A stretch of DNA of 64,000 nucleotides from Halorubrum vacuolatum (lineage in GTDB: Archaea; Halobacteriota; Halobacteria; Halobacteriales; Haloferacaceae). The stretch spans positions 1-64,000 of the forward strand of contig NZ_FZNQ01000013.1 of the NCBI RefSeq assembly GCF_900188065.1, given 5' to 3'. The notes below the pieces were generated by a model that saw nothing but the letters and a program-made list of their open reading frames with translations, did not search any database and was not told the origin of the DNA. A program made the position numbers and the translations under genes. Positions 53,948-62,954 of this stretch are shown here, one piece after another; position 1 is the stretch's first letter; each line of letters opens with the position of its first letter.

Positions 53948-54442
53948 ATGCCACGACGAGATCCCTTCCGCGAGATCGAGGAGCTGTTCGAGCGCATGGG
54001 TCGGGAGTTCGAGGAGCTCAGCGGCAGCCTCGAAGTACCCACCACCGCGAGCCTCCGTGTCGACGTCGCGGAGGACGACGAGAACGTGATCGTGACCGCC
54101 GATATGCCGGGCTTCGAGCGCGAGGAGATCGACGTCGAGCTCAACGAGGATGCGGTGACGATAGCTGCGACCCACGAGGACGAAACCGTCCACGACGGGT
54201 CAGCCGGAACGGACGACACGGACAGCGGGGAAGCCGACGACGCGGAGCCGCCGACGACCGCCGACGCCGTCCACTATCACCGCCGGGAGCGACGACGCCA
54301 GGCGGTTTCACGGCGGATCGCGCTTCCCGCGCCGGTGAAACGGGAGGGAGCGGCAGCGACGTACAACAACGGCGTCCTCACGGTTACCCTCCCGAAACGC
54401 GCGAGCGACGGCGACGGTGGCAAAAGTATTGAAGTGAGCTGA
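53948..54442 (+). CDS. Hsp20 / alpha-crystallin small heat-shock protein (1)
   Basis: The protein is 164 residues with an alpha-crystallin core: DVAEDDENVIVTADMPGFER (about 37-56) and RRIALPAPVKREGAAATYNN (about 118-137), then GVLTVTLPK. A Gly/Asp/Glu loop of about 30 residues (about 80-110) expands the middle. Such chaperones bind unfolded proteins without ATP. It lies 44 bp after the PLP enzyme gene and 110 bp before a second Hsp20 gene. Confidence 0.9.
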   Translation: MPRRDPFREIEELFERMGREFEELSGSLEVPTTASLRVDVAEDDENVIVTADMPGFEREEIDVELNEDAVTIAATHEDETVHDGSAGTDDTDSGEADDAEPPTTADAVHYHRRERRRQAVSRRIALPAPVKREGAAATYNNGVLTVTLPKRASDGDGGKSIEVS

Positions 54443-54540
54443 GAGGACGTTGTATACAAATATCGGTGGATAGCACCGTCCTTCCGTGCTGCTTGCTATC
54501 AACGTGTCGTATTACTTTATTATCTCAGCGCGCCTTTTAG

Positions 54541-54549
54541 GGGGTGATC
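54541..54549 (+). promoter_or_regulatory. Strong Shine-Dalgarno before Hsp20 (2)
   Basis: GGGGTGATC matches the haloarchaeal 16S anti-SD and stands 3 nt before the ATG at 54553. This fixes the start and makes this gene unusual here, where most transcription units look leaderless. AT-rich sequence with ATTACTTTATTATC (about 54510-54523) upstream may hold the promoter. Confidence 0.75.
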
Positions 54550-54552
54550 ACT

Positions 54553-55035
54553 ATGAGCCGATCAAACCCATTTGACGAATTAGAGCAGTTCTTCGGGCGA
54601 CACCCGTTCTTCGGCGAGGGGACGGCTGGACGGGCGGATCTGTGGGGCCGCGGGCGGAGACGTGGGGCCGATATCGACGTCGCCGACTACGACGACGAGT
54701 TCGTCGTGATGGCCGACCTGCCCGGCTTCGACCGCGAACACATCGAGGTGCACGCGACCGACGGCCGGCTGACGATCGGCGCCGAACGCGGCACCGAACA
54801 CGGAGACGATGAGGACCGATATCTTCACCGTGAGCGGCGACACGAGTCGGTTACCCGAAGTATCGATCTCCCCGCCGCGGTGATCGAATCGGAGGCCGCC
54901 GCCGTCTACCGGAACGGCGTCCTTACCGTCACGCTCCCCAAGGAGCACCACGGGGAGAGAGAGAGGGTGGCCACCGGATCGACGTCGAGTGACGTCGACG
55001 GCGACAACGGGGGACGGCAGTTTTTTTTATTGTAA
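54553..55035 (+). CDS. Hsp20 small heat-shock protein (2)
   Basis: The protein is 160 residues, with the core DIDVADYDDEFVVMADLPGF (about 38-57) and YRNGVLTVTLPKEHH near 120-134. It is a paralogue of the previous gene, with a shorter middle loop. The reading frame ends within a run of eight T residues (55021-55028), a possible transcript end. The next gene (leuS) is on the other strand, 25 bp away. Confidence 0.9.
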   Translation: MSRSNPFDELEQFFGRHPFFGEGTAGRADLWGRGRRRGADIDVADYDDEFVVMADLPGFDREHIEVHATDGRLTIGAERGTEHGDDEDRYLHRERRHESVTRSIDLPAAVIESEAAAVYRNGVLTVTLPKEHHGERERVATGSTSSDVDGDNGGRQFFLL

Positions 55036-55060
55036 CGTTGGGGACGGCGTCGAAGCGCCG

Positions 55061-57841
55061 CTACTCCGTAATATCGATCGCCGGCCGGCCGGGTTCGGCC
55101 TTTCGAACGACGGCGTCGTCGGCCTCCGACGCACGCGCGACCGTCACCGGCGCGTCGAACTCCCGTTCGATGAGCCACGCGGCCGCACGCAGCGCCTCGT
55201 ATTCGGCATCGCCCGGAAGCGTCCGTGAGAGCGCCTCACGTTCGGCCTGAAGGTCCTGTCCGTAGCTCGCGGCCGCATCCCCCTGCTCGCGGATGTGCGA
55301 TTCGGCCATGATCGCGGAGATGAGGTTGTCCGCGTCGCTCTCGACGGCGATCTCGAGCGCGTCGTACTTCCAGTCGGGCGCGACGACGACATCGATGGCG
55401 GTGGGGTCCTCGATGCCGGCGACCTCGATGATCTGGCGGACGTCCTCGCGCGTGTTCGCCACCAACCGTCGTCGGAGCTCCGCAGCCTCCCGATCGACAT
55501 CTGCGGTCGGCCAGGGGGCGTCGACGACGAAGGGGTGATCGGCGGCGGAATCGACGTCGACACCGTCGTCGACGACGTTCGCAGGCTTGCCCGACAGCGT
55601 CGCATACAGCTCCTCCGCAAGATGCGGAATGACGGGAGCGAGCAGCCGGATCGCGACGGACAAGCCATGGCCGAGAACCGCCGGATCCGGTTCTTCGTGA
55701 TCGGCGTAGCTGCGGAGCGTTCCGACGAGCCCCTGTGCCTCGCGAAGGGCGACGTTGAACGTGAGATCGTCGTACTCGGCTGTCGCGACGGCGACGGTCG
55801 CGTCGATTTCGCCCGCGACGTAGGCCGCGGTTGGGTCATCGGGATCGACCCAGATGAGGTCGTCCTCATCGAGGGCAGCGGTCGCGTCCGGAACGTGCTC
55901 GCTCAGGGCCTCGGCGTGATCCTCGACGAGGGCCGTGAGGCGCGTGAGGAACCGGTACGTCGAGCGAACGCCCTCCTCGGACCAGTCGAAGTCGCGTTCG
56001 GGCTGGGCCGCCTGCATCATGAACAGCCGTGCGGTATCGGCACCGTACTCCTCGACGATGCGCTGCGGGGAGACGACGTTCCCCTTCGATTTCGACATCT
56101 TCGAACCGTCGAGCTGGACCATCCCCTGTGCGAGCAGGTTGGTGAACGGTTCACGGGCGGTGAGCCCCTCGTAGTCGGCGAGGAACTTCGTGACGAACCG
56201 ACTGTACAGCAGGTGCATCACCGCGTGTTCGATGCCGCCGACGTACTGGTCGACGGGCATCCAGTCGTTCGCCCGGTCGGAGTCAAATGGCGCATCCGAC
56301 AGCTCCGGGGAGACGTATCGCAGGAAGTACCACGAGGAGTCGACGAAGGTGTCCATCGTGTCCGTTTCGCGGGTCCCGGGCCCGCCACACGACGGACAGG
56401 TCGTCGCCTTCCACTCCTCGGCGGCATCGAGCGGGTTCCCGGTGGTGTTGATGAACGCGGGCAGTTCGACCGGGAGCTCCGCCTCCGGAACCAGCACCGA
56501 GCCACAGTCGCCGTGACAGTGAACGACCGGGATCGGCGTTCCCCAGTAGCGCTGACGCGATATCCCCCAGTCACGGAGCCGGTACTGGGTCGTGGGTTCG
56601 GCTCCCGCGGTCTCCTCGGTGATCGCCTCGCGAGCGGCGGCGCTCTCCATCCCGGTGTAGTCGTCCGAATTCACGAGGACGCCGTCGTCGGTGAATGCGG
56701 CCTCGCTCACGTCCGGCGGGGCTGGCGGATCGCCCGATTCGGGGTCGTAGCCGTCGGGTTTCGGGGCGATCACGGGCTCGATGGGGAGGCCCATCTTCGA
56801 GGCGAACGCGTGGTCGCGGTCGTCGTGGCCGGGGACGCCCATCAGCGCGCCCGTGCCGACATCGGAGAGGACGAAATCGGCGACGAACACGGGGAGCTCC
56901 GCGCCGGTGACCGGGTTTTTGGCGGTCAAGTCGGTGGCGACGCCGTTCGGTTCGTCGCCCTCGGGATCGGCCTCCTCGTCGATGAAGGTTCGAACGGCCG
57001 CGTCGGCCTCGGCGATCGTCTCGCTGATCGGATGGCCCGGGGCGAGCGCGAAGAAGGTCGCCCCGTAGACGGTGTCCGCACGGGTGGTGAAGGCTTCCAC
57101 CGCACCGTGATCCGTCTCCGGCCCGCCCACCTCGAAGGTGAGGGTCGTGCCGTACTGCCGGCCGATCCAGTTGCGCTGCATCTGCCGGACGGAGTCGGGC
57201 CAGCCCTCCAGGTCGTCGATGGCGTCGATCAGTTCGTCGGCGTACTCGGTGATGCGCAGGAACCACTGTTCGAGTTCGCGCTGTTCGACCGGGTGATCAC
57301 AGCGCCAACAGAGCTCGGCCTCACCCTCGACCTGCTCGTCGGCGAGGACGGTCTCACAGTCGGGACACCAGTTGACCTCGGCGTCACGCCGCTCGGCGAG
57401 GCCCTCCTCGTAAAAGCGGCGGAAGAGCCACTGGTTCCACTCGTAATACTCGGGTGTACAGGTCGCGATCTCGCGGTCCCAGTCGTAGCCGAACCCCATC
57501 GACCGCATCTGCCCGCGCATGGTGTCGATGCAGTCGAACGTCCAGTCGCGGGGGTTGGTGTCGCGCTCCTTGGCGGCGTTCTCCGCCGGGAGCCCGAAGG
57601 CGTCCCAGCCCATCGGGTGGAGGACGTCGTCGCCGCGCATGCGGCGGAAGCGGGCGTAGGCGTCCGTGATCGTGTAGTTCCGGACGTGACCCATGTGGAG
57701 CTTGCCGGACGGATACGGATACATCCCGAGGACGTACGTCGGGTCCGTGACGTCGTCCGGCGTCCGGTACACGGAGGCGTCCGCCCACGCCTCCTGCCAC
57801 CGCTTTTCGACCGCCGTGTGGTCGTAACCCTCCTGAGACAT
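55061..57841 (-). CDS. leuS: Leucyl-tRNA synthetase, bacterial type
   Basis: The protein is 926 residues. The class I motifs are KLHMGHVRNY (HMGH near 48) and KMSKS (about 578-582). An editing domain lies at about 230-430 with FTTRADTVYGAT. A Cys4 zinc site near 165-190 is formed by CPDC and CWRC, and a second by CPSCGG near 480. The layout (HMGH, KMSKS, internal editing domain) is bacterial. Haloarchaea are known to carry bacterial-type LeuRS. I take the ATG at 57841 (MSQEGYDHTAVEKRW), since upstream sequence is not homologous in character. Confidence 0.95.
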   Translation of the reverse strand: MSQEGYDHTAVEKRWQEAWADASVYRTPDDVTDPTYVLGMYPYPSGKLHMGHVRNYTITDAYARFRRMRGDDVLHPMGWDAFGLPAENAAKERDTNPRDWTFDCIDTMRGQMRSMGFGYDWDREIATCTPEYYEWNQWLFRRFYEEGLAERRDAEVNWCPDCETVLADEQVEGEAELCWRCDHPVEQRELEQWFLRITEYADELIDAIDDLEGWPDSVRQMQRNWIGRQYGTTLTFEVGGPETDHGAVEAFTTRADTVYGATFFALAPGHPISETIAEADAAVRTFIDEEADPEGDEPNGVATDLTAKNPVTGAELPVFVADFVLSDVGTGALMGVPGHDDRDHAFASKMGLPIEPVIAPKPDGYDPESGDPPAPPDVSEAAFTDDGVLVNSDDYTGMESAAAREAITEETAGAEPTTQYRLRDWGISRQRYWGTPIPVVHCHGDCGSVLVPEAELPVELPAFINTTGNPLDAAEEWKATTCPSCGGPGTRETDTMDTFVDSSWYFLRYVSPELSDAPFDSDRANDWMPVDQYVGGIEHAVMHLLYSRFVTKFLADYEGLTAREPFTNLLAQGMVQLDGSKMSKSKGNVVSPQRIVEEYGADTARLFMMQAAQPERDFDWSEEGVRSTYRFLTRLTALVEDHAEALSEHVPDATAALDEDDLIWVDPDDPTAAYVAGEIDATVAVATAEYDDLTFNVALREAQGLVGTLRSYADHEEPDPAVLGHGLSVAIRLLAPVIPHLAEELYATLSGKPANVVDDGVDVDSAADHPFVVDAPWPTADVDREAAELRRRLVANTREDVRQIIEVAGIEDPTAIDVVVAPDWKYDALEIAVESDADNLISAIMAESHIREQGDAAASYGQDLQAEREALSRTLPGDAEYEALRAAAWLIEREFDAPVTVARASEADDAVVRKAEPGRPAIDITE

Positions 57842-57929
57842 CTGCGTATATCCGCGTGGTGCGGTCGAAGCCGTATAGCTTTCCATTCGGTGGGGTAAGC
57901 TACTTGACTACGGAGCCGCCAGATCGGGT

Positions 57930-58316
57930 ATGGCGTGGAAAAAGGCCCTCTACTACGGCGCGATCGCGATCGCGATCCTGATCGCCGTCAGCATCATCGT
58001 CTCCATCGTCTCCGCGCTGTTGAGCCTCGCGTGGACCGTCATCTCCGCGGCCGTCTCGCTGGCGATCCTCGCCGCGCTGATCTACGCGGTATATAAGATC
58101 GGCTCGTGGTTGCTCGGCGGGGACGGCGGCGCGTCGGCGGATGAATTTGGAACGTCGCGGACGAGCACCACCTCCAAGACGGTCGATCCGCAGGAGAAAC
58201 TCCGACGCGACTACGTCGAGGGGCGCATCAGCGAGGCGGAGTTCGAGCGGCGGATCGGCGAGGAGTTGGAGACGGAGTCGCTGAGTCGGGATCTCAACCT
58301 CGAACGCGAGAGGTGA
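57930..58316 (+). CDS. Small membrane protein with SHOCT-like C terminus
   Basis: The protein is 128 residues. Two hydrophobic segments (about 9-33 and 37-65) precede a Ser/Thr spacer (about 75-90). A short C-terminal helix pair, LRRDYVEGRISEAEFERRIG (about 92-111), matches the SHOCT motif (short C-terminal domain). SHOCT regions are thought to mediate oligomerisation. Function unknown. It is divergent from leuS. Confidence 0.78.
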   Translation: MAWKKALYYGAIAIAILIAVSIIVSIVSALLSLAWTVISAAVSLAILAALIYAVYKIGSWLLGGDGGASADEFGTSRTSTTSKTVDPQEKLRRDYVEGRISEAEFERRIGEELETESLSRDLNLERER

Positions 58317-58351
58317 GCGGAACGGCGGGGAGTACTTATAACTCAGCCGGG

Positions 58352-59050
58352 CTATCCGCGAACCGCGCGGACGATGAGGTAGACGAACGGCGTGTCGACG
58401 ACGGCGATGAGGAGTTTTAACAGGTACTGTCCGACGACCAAAAGCGCCGCCTCGCCGACCGACATCGGCATCCCGATCCCGAGGACGGCGGGCGCGACGA
58501 CGAACGCGACGGCCACGAAGATCACGGTGTCGATCGCCTGGCTCGTCGCCGTGGAGGCGACGTTGCGCAGCCAGAGCAGCCCCTCGCCGGTGCGGTCGCG
58601 GATCGCATGAAAGAGCACGACGTCGACGTTCTGACTGACCACGTACGCGAGGAGGCTCCCGATCACGATGTTCGTCGCCGGGCCGAGGGCGGTATCGAAG
58701 GCGGCGGCAACCTCGGGGTCGATGCCGGGCGCGACGAGCGTCGACCAGACGAGCGCGAGGACGACGAAGTTCATCGCGAACGCGACGTTGACGACCACCT
58801 GCGCCGCCCGGCGGCCGTAGAGCTCGGCGTAGCAGTCGGACGCGAGGAAGGTGACCGCGTAGGCGAGCGCGGCGCCCGGCAGGAGGATCTGTGCGCCGAG
58901 CGCCGGAAGTTCGAACGGGAGCGGGAGCGCGAGCACCTTCGCCGCCGTCACCTGCGCGGTGACGAGCGCGGTGACGAAGAGCGCGACGAGCCCCACCTGT
59001 CCCACCGCCTCGCGGTCGAGCGGGTCGCCGACGAACGGGTCCTCACTCAT
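58352..59050 (-). CDS. VUT-family (YhhQ-like) queuosine/archaeosine precursor transporter
   Basis: The protein is 232 residues with about six membrane helices. SDCYAELYGRRAAQ (about 69-82) and SQNVDVVLFHAIRDRTGEG (about 137-155) are the YhhQ/VUT signature motifs. Characterised members import 7-deazaguanine precursors for queuosine or archaeosine tRNA modification. The gene overlaps by 8 nt with the upstream ribbon-helix-helix gene. Confidence 0.88.
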   Translation of the reverse strand: MSEDPFVGDPLDREAVGQVGLVALFVTALVTAQVTAAKVLALPLPFELPALGAQILLPGAALAYAVTFLASDCYAELYGRRAAQVVVNVAFAMNFVVLALVWSTLVAPGIDPEVAAAFDTALGPATNIVIGSLLAYVVSQNVDVVLFHAIRDRTGEGLLWLRNVASTATSQAIDTVIFVAVAFVVAPAVLGIGMPMSVGEAALLVVGQYLLKLLIAVVDTPFVYLIVRAVRG

Positions 59051-59273
59051 CCGTCACAGCCTCCGAACCGCCCGCATCGTGCACATCACTCGTATCGCCC
59101 GCATCGTCTTCCAGCCGGCCGTGTCGCTCGTCGATCTCATCGAGTAGATCGAGGGTCTTGCGGATCGAGGCACGGACCGCGTCGCTGCGGTTCACGAACT
59201 TCCCGTCGTCGCCGACGTGTTCATCGAGGTCGTCGAGCAACTCCTGTGGGATCTCGACGCTGATCTTTGGCAT
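59043..59273 (-). CDS. Ribbon-helix-helix (CopG-like) regulator, 76 aa
   Basis: MPKISVEIPQELLDDLDEHV starts a beta-strand and helix of the RHH fold, followed by FVNRSDAVRASIRKTLDLL, the second helix. The C-terminal 25 residues are acidic and disordered. It probably binds its own operator. I start at the ATG at 59273, since the upstream 35 codons look noncoding. Its last bases overlap the transporter start, so the regulator and transporter form an operon. Confidence 0.82.
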   Translation of the reverse strand: MPKISVEIPQELLDDLDEHVGDDGKFVNRSDAVRASIRKTLDLLDEIDERHGRLEDDAGDTSDVHDAGGSEAVTDE

Positions 59274-59438
59274 ATTCGCTGGATAATACTCCGAGCATAT
59301 AGGCGAGTCGATCGGGTCGTGACCGCAACGGCAGCGGCGTGTCGTGAACGTCATGTGTAGGATGTGCTCACACCCCACGATTCAAAACATTCAAATAGAA
59401 CCGCAAACATAGATCAAAATGCACCGAGGTGTTCAGTA

Positions 59439-59810
59439 ATGGCGCTGCCACGAACCACACCAAGCTCCTGGATGAGCGGCATCGACTTCCCAACCAGGCT
59501 CTTCGAGACGGGGAGCGACGACTTCGAGCTATACGAGGAGGACGACGAGTTCGTCCTCGCGGTGGAGCTTCCCGGCTTCGATCCCGAGGAGATAACCGCC
59601 TCGTGGGACGACGGTATGTTGAACGTCGCCGCCCGACGTGAGGACGATGCACGCGGCGAGCGACGGACCTATCACCGACGGTTCCGCTTCCCGAAGGAGG
59701 TCGACGACGACGCGATCTACGCGGAATACGTGAACGGCGTCCTCGAGGTCCATCTCCCGATCGATACGAACGGGATGGTCACGGGTCGTGAGATCCCGAT
59801 CGAGGCCTGA
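59439..59810 (+). CDS. Hsp20 small heat-shock protein (3)
   Basis: The protein is 123 residues. The core has LYEEDDEFVLAVELPGFDPE (about 31-50) and EVDDDAIYAEYVNGVLEVHL (about 91-110). It has almost no N-terminal arm, so its oligomer may differ from the other two. The ATG at 59439 begins MALPRTTPSS. It is divergent from the RHH regulator gene, with a 165-bp shared control region. Confidence 0.85.
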   Translation: MALPRTTPSSWMSGIDFPTRLFETGSDDFELYEEDDEFVLAVELPGFDPEEITASWDDGMLNVAARREDDARGERRTYHRRFRFPKEVDDDAIYAEYVNGVLEVHLPIDTNGMVTGREIPIEA

Positions 59811-60135
59811 TCCCGCTTGAGACCCGACCGGGCTTCCGTGGCGGTTTTTGTCGACCGATCGACACCGGCCCCCGAACGTCTGCGTTCCTTTTTTGGGTCA
59901 TATCGATCGGAGAGCTCCGCATGGACGCCTCTCGCCCCCTGTGAGCATCACACACGGGTCGCGACGGAGCGAAGCGCTTACAACCGAACGGGCGGTACGA
60001 CCGGTAACTCGCTGGGACGGACGTCCAGCGGGCACTCGCCGCCGGGGAGTGGCGTGGGTCGATCCATCCGCCCCCGGGACGAGACGAAATGTGGCCGCAT
60101 GCGCGGCTGAATCGCAACCGTCCGTGGACAAACCC
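59811..60135. other. Intergenic region before rpl15e, no gene seen
   Basis: This 325-bp spacer contains T-rich runs near 59852-59856 and 59889-59894, which may end the Hsp20 transcript. The remainder is GC-rich without an RNA gene I can recognise; a tRNA-like arm pattern was looked for and not found. The rpl15e promoter should lie in its last 60 bp, but no clean TATA box stands out. Confidence 0.4.
59889..59894 (+). terminator. T-run, possible transcript end after Hsp20 (3)
   Basis: Six T residues follow a GC-rich stretch about 80 bp after the Hsp20 (3) stop. Archaeal transcription ends at such T-runs, often with little hairpin. A shorter T5 run lies at 59852-59856. Confidence 0.3.
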
Positions 60136-60726
60136 ATGGCACGAAGCTTCTACTCGCATATCAAGGAGGCATGGCAGTCCCCGAAGGAGGGGAAACTCGC
60201 AGAGCTACAGTGGCGGCGAAAACAGGATTGGCGAAAGCAGGGCGCGATCGAGCGGATCGACCGCCCGACGCGGCTCGATAAGGCCCGCGAGCTGGGCTAC
60301 AAAGCGAAACAGGGGATCGTCGTCGCCCGCGTGAGCGTCCGAAAGGGCGGTGCGCGGAAGCAGCGGCACAAGGCCGGCCGACGCTCGAAGCGGCAGGGTG
60401 TCAACCGGCTCTCGCGACGCAAGTCGATCCAGCGCATCGCCGAGGAGCGCGCCTCGCGGAAGTTCCGAAACCTCCGCGTGCTCAACTCCTACTGGGTCGG
60501 CGAGGACGGCTCCCAGAAGTGGCACGAGGTCATTCTCGTGGACCCGAGTCATCCCGCCATCGAGAACGACGCGGACCTCAACTGGATCTGCTCGGACGAC
60601 CACAAGGGTCGCGCGTTCCGCGGGCTCACCTCCGCCGGCACCAAGGGCCGCGGCCAGCGCAAACGCGGCAAGGGGACCGAACACACCCGTCCCTCGATCG
60701 GCGGCGACCGCCGACGCGGCAACTGA
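60136..60726 (+). CDS. rpl15e: Ribosomal protein L15e
   Basis: The protein is 196 residues and basic, with [20 protein letters not shown] at the start, the L15e signature [20 protein letters not shown] (about 58-77) and [20 protein letters not shown] (about 156-175). It is a component of the 50S subunit found in archaea and eukaryotes. The first Met is at 60136; a longer frame upstream is not homologous. Confidence 0.97.
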   Translation: MARSFYSHIKEAWQSPKEGKLAELQWRRKQDWRKQGAIERIDRPTRLDKARELGYKAKQGIVVARVSVRKGGARKQRHKAGRRSKRQGVNRLSRRKSIQRIAEERASRKFRNLRVLNSYWVGEDGSQKWHEVILVDPSHPAIENDADLNWICSDDHKGRAFRGLTSAGTKGRGQRKRGKGTEHTRPSIGGDRRRGN

Positions 60727-60834
60727 GCCGCTCGGGAGGGTCCGGCCGTTCGAAGGACCGGGGCGGACGAACGACCGCGAACGCGGCCCGTTCGTGGCCC
60801 CGGCTTTTTATCCATCGACGGGGTACGCCCCGGT

Positions 60835-61647
60835 ATGACGCTCTCGCTCGACGCGACACAGCTCGACCGCTACTCCAGACACATCATCATGGAGGAGGTC
60901 GGTCCGGAGGGGCAGGCACGGCTCCTCGAGGGGAGCGCGCTCGTTCTCGGCGCTGGCGGACTCGGCTCCCCGGCGATCCAGTACCTCGCCGCGGCGGGCG
61001 TGGGGACGATCGGGATCGTCGACGACGACGTCGTTGAGCGCTCAAACCTGCAGCGACAGATCATCCACGGCGACGCCGACGTCGGCGACCCGAAGGTCGA
61101 ATCGGCGCGCCGCTACGTCGAGGCGCTCAACCCGGACGTGACCGTCGAGACGCACCAAACCCGGCTCGATGAGACCAACGTCCACGACCTGATCGGCGAG
61201 CACGACGTGATCGTCGACTGCGCGGACAACTTCCGAACCCGGTACGTCATCAACGACGCCGCCCGCATCGAGTCGATCCCGGTCGTCCACGGAGCCATTT
61301 ATAAATTCGAGGGGCAGGCGACGACGCTCGTGCCCGACGGCCCGTGTTACCGCTGTCTGTTTCCGGAGCCGCCGGAGCCGGGGACCGTCCCGGACTGCGC
61401 GACGACGGGCGTTCTCGGCGTCCTTCCGGGAACGATGGGCTGTATTCAGGCGACGGAGGCGGTGAAGGTGCTTCTCGACGTCGGCGAGACGCTCGCGGGT
61501 CGGCTGCTCTTTTATGACGCGATGGAGATGAGCGTCGAGACGGTACCGTACACGCAAAAAATGGACTGTCCCGTCTGTGGAGAAGACGGCATCGAGACGA
61601 TCGACGGGATCGACTACGCCGGCGGCTGTCGGATCGACGCCGACTGA
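60835..61647 (+). CDS. ubaA: SAMP-activating E1-like enzyme UbaA
   Basis: The protein is 270 residues of the ThiF/MoeB/E1 family. A nucleotide-binding glycine motif VLGAGGLGSPAIQYLAAAG (about 37-55), RSNLQRQ (about 69) and a CxxC...CxxC zinc site (CYRC near 168 and CPVC near 247) are present. CATTGVLG (about 186) holds the likely catalytic Cys. In haloarchaea UbaA adenylates ubiquitin-like SAMP proteins for conjugation and for tRNA thiolation and molybdopterin synthesis. A CTTTTTATCC TATA box lies about 25 nt before the ATG. Confidence 0.95.
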   Translation: MTLSLDATQLDRYSRHIIMEEVGPEGQARLLEGSALVLGAGGLGSPAIQYLAAAGVGTIGIVDDDVVERSNLQRQIIHGDADVGDPKVESARRYVEALNPDVTVETHQTRLDETNVHDLIGEHDVIVDCADNFRTRYVINDAARIESIPVVHGAIYKFEGQATTLVPDGPCYRCLFPEPPEPGTVPDCATTGVLGVLPGTMGCIQATEAVKVLLDVGETLAGRLLFYDAMEMSVETVPYTQKMDCPVCGEDGIETIDGIDYAGGCRIDAD

Positions 61648-61657
61648 GTCGGCGACT

Positions 61658-61910
61658 GGGTTTATATGAAGGGCCCTGTTGGAAGTTTCGATAAACCGGA
61701 CCATGGCGGTCGGCGCGCTCCGGTGAGCGCCCAGAGGGCGCGAAACCGAGCGCGAGGGAGCCCACAGCTGGCGGCTCCGCCAGCCGTGGCGAGGCTGGGG
61801 AGGCGTGAGGCTGCGGTGCGGATGCGGCACGGGTGCGGTCAGTGTCTGGCGTGCGGGGGCGATGGTCGCTCCTCGCTCCACCGACGGTCCCGGAACACCG
61901 TTCTCCCATA
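61658..61910 (+). other. Structured GC-rich region downstream of strong TATA, candidate ncRNA
   Basis: GTTTATATG (about 61659-61667) is a good plus-strand TATA box with no convincing protein frame behind it. From about 61700, hairpins GCGCTC/GAGCGC and GCTGGCG/CGCCAGC are visible, followed by G-rich sequence. A second TATA-like CATATAAATA lies near 61909-61918. The whole 61648-62079 gap holds no other gene. It could be a small RNA or only low-complexity haloarchaeal spacer of the GCGAGGGAGC type. Confidence 0.4.
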
Positions 61911-62079
61911 TAAATACCCACACGACCCCTCAGCGCCGATGATACACAAACCGAGCAAAGGACCGCTCAATTCGCACGCTTCGGCGACCGGCTGTTTCAG
62001 ACGATGATAGATGTCGATAAATGGATTTCAGCGGGGACTTACACGAGGATCGCGGACAGAAACGGCTTGGTGCGCCGAG

Positions 62080-62328
62080 TTACGCGCCGTAGGTCTCCTC
62101 TAAATACGCGACGATGTCGTCGCTCTCGGCCATGCCCTCGACGTCATGGTCCGGGTCGACGAGCACCGGAACGCCGGTCTGGCCGCTTACCTCCTTCACC
62201 TCTGTGCGCTCGCCGTGCGAGCGTGGGACCTCGATCGACTCGTACTCCAACTCGAGGGCGGCGAGCGTCTCTTTCACCTTCGCACAGTAGGGGCAACCCG
62301 GGAGTTCATACAGGGTCAGGTTCGTCAT
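62080..62328 (-). CDS. Glutaredoxin-like protein, 82 aa
   Basis: MTNLTLYELPGCPYCAKVKE contains the CPYC redox centre (about 12-15). TGVPVLVDPD near 52-61 supplies the conserved cis-proline, and DDIVAYLEETYG closes the thioredoxin fold. Glutaredoxins reduce disulfides; the electron donor in haloarchaea may be gamma-glutamylcysteine-based. I start at the ATG at 62328. Confidence 0.88.
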   Translation of the reverse strand: MTNLTLYELPGCPYCAKVKETLAALELEYESIEVPRSHGERTEVKEVSGQTGVPVLVDPDHDVEGMAESDDIVAYLEETYGA

Positions 62329-62390
62329 CGATCGCCAATACGGGCGCTCGGATAAAGAACGCCGTGGTCGGAGGCGAGTGAACGGGTCGT

Positions 62391-62870
62391 TCACCCGACC
62401 CGAACCGTTCCCCCGTCGGGCTCGGTCCCAAGCGGCGGTCGGGTTCGCTCGCGAGGGATCCGGTCGATCCGGTAGTCGTGGATGTCGCGGTGGCACGCCG
62501 AACAGAGCGTGAGCAGGTTCGAGAGGTCGTTCGAGCCGCCGTTTGCCCGCGGAACGACGTGATGGACATCAAGGTGGCGGGCCGCCGCGTCCTGAATCGA
62601 CGCGCCCGGCGGGCGTTTCAGCGAGCGACCGTCACGGGCACGCCATCGGGTCGCCCCGTCCAGCGTGTCGAGACGGCCCGCCGGACAGAGCGCACAGCGG
62701 AACAGATCGCGCAATCGAACGCGGGCTTTGATTTCCCAATGCGGCTGGGGCGTCCGATGGCCGTTTGGGCCGGTCTCTGAAAGCTTCGAGCAAAGCTCGC
62801 TCACCGTGAGCGACGGCGGGTCGGGAAGCTCACGGAGCTTCCACGCGCGAACCGCCTCCCACCGTTCCAT
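62391..62870 (-). CDS. HNH endonuclease-type protein, 159 aa
   Basis: CALCPAG near 59 and CSACHRDIH near 120 give two Cys pairs, and LDVHHVVPRANGGSNDLSN (about 98-116) carries the HNH core His-His and Asn. The domain is a metal-dependent nuclease fold common in restriction, repair and mobile proteins. The role here is unknown. It is upstream of the glutaredoxin gene on the same strand, 62 bp away. Confidence 0.82.
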   Translation of the reverse strand: MERWEAVRAWKLRELPDPPSLTVSELCSKLSETGPNGHRTPQPHWEIKARVRLRDLFRCALCPAGRLDTLDGATRWRARDGRSLKRPPGASIQDAAARHLDVHHVVPRANGGSNDLSNLLTLCSACHRDIHDYRIDRIPRERTRPPLGTEPDGGTVRVG

Positions 62871-62954
62871 ACGAAACGGTGGCGGTGAAGGGAGAAAAGC
62901 CGTCCGTCAGGGAGCGAACGGAACGAAAAAGCAGAAGGGACGCGGGCGACCCGG

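Noticed and set aside
55295-57898. 867-codon plus-strand frame
   Set aside because: It is antisense to leuS, which has full class I synthetase motifs; the frame shows no domain.
60000-60135. tRNA or other stable RNA before rpl15e
   Set aside because: No acceptor-stem pairing or T-loop consensus was found in this spacer.
61666-62007. 113-codon plus-strand frame with a CxxC
   Set aside because: No homology pattern, Arg/Pro/Ala-rich composition typical of noncoding GC-rich DNA, and it spans hairpins and a second TATA-like box.
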